Below, piece by piece: positions 22,472-22,506 of a DNA stretch of 22,506 nucleotides. Numbering within the stretch: position 1 is the stretch's first letter; every line of letters starts with the position of its first letter. The stretch is from contig SKZA01000386.1 in the NCBI GenBank assembly GCA_007127595.1, positions 1 through 22,506 on the forward strand. The letters are read 5' to 3'. Position numbers and translations under genes: made by a program. This DNA is from Kiritimatiellia bacterium. Lineage in GTDB: Bacteria; Verrucomicrobiota; Kiritimatiellia; SLAD01. A model generated the notes under the pieces. The model was not told the DNA's origin, ran no database searches, and was given only the letters and a program-made list of their open reading frames with translations.

Positions 22472-22492
22472 TGTGATGTCCCGGATATAACC

Positions 22493-22506
22493 ATAACTGG
22501 AGGGTC
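22493..22506 (+). promoter_or_regulatory. ribosome site of a gene starting beyond the window
   Basis: TGGAGGG (22498-22504) lies 27 bp after the TroA-like stop and looks like a strong Shine-Dalgarno sequence. The start codon would fall just past the window end; the ATPase of the metal importer is the likely gene, by analogy with other tro/mnt/znu loci. Confidence 0.4.

Overview
The window is about 22.5 kb of moderately GC-rich bacterial chromosome, densely packed with mostly housekeeping genes. A complete Tol-Pal set, two OmpA-like proteins and lipoproteins show a Gram-negative, double-membraned cell. The gene mix (SLC12-like transporter, TIGR01777 epimerase, group II truncated globin, short proline-rich TolA) and the palindromic intergenic repeats are compatible with the PVC superphylum (for example Kiritimatiellota, Verrucomicrobiota or Lentisphaerota). 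That placement is an inference only; no rRNA or other marker is present.

Layout. Positions 1-520 hold no intact gene but a nested inverted-repeat element (91-228). Next come a TIGR01777 nucleotide-sugar-epimerase-like gene (minus) and, divergent, a truncated haemoglobin and the ribosome-associated GTPase TypA/BipA (plus). From about 3860 to 4800 a PaaX-family gene (winged helix plus Cas2-like fold) is bracketed by two near-identical, spacer-free palindromes of 42-44 bp. From 4941 to 8768 a minus-strand operon carries a hotdog thioesterase and moaA-moeA-moaC-moaD-moaE for molybdenum cofactor synthesis, with overlaps or gaps of 1-2 bp between the cofactor genes. From 8855 to 12691 lie tolQ-tolR-tolA-tolB-pal, closed by a clear hairpin terminator. 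From 12962 to 16288 come tatA-tatC and an SLC12-like cation-chloride cotransporter. From 16367 to 19119 are two translationally coupled phosphohexomutase paralogues: the first has lost the catalytic serine and metal ligands, the second is intact. Then come an outer-membrane OmpA-family protein with thrombospondin type 3 repeats (19219-20481), a DtxR/MntR-type regulator (minus) and, divergent from it, a TroA-like Mn/Zn-binding lipoprotein whose ABC partners presumably lie beyond the window.

How the genes fit together. The Tol-Pal machine and the large OmpA/TSP3 protein serve the outer membrane. Tat exports folded, often cofactor-containing proteins, which fits the molybdenum cofactor operon nearby. 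The DtxR-like regulator and TroA-like protein look like a self-contained metal-uptake module with inverted repeats in their shared promoter region. The most unusual items are the palindrome pair around the PaaX/Cas2-fold gene, the pseudoenzyme/enzyme phosphohexomutase pair, and a MoaD that ends Gly-Gly-Arg instead of Gly-Gly.
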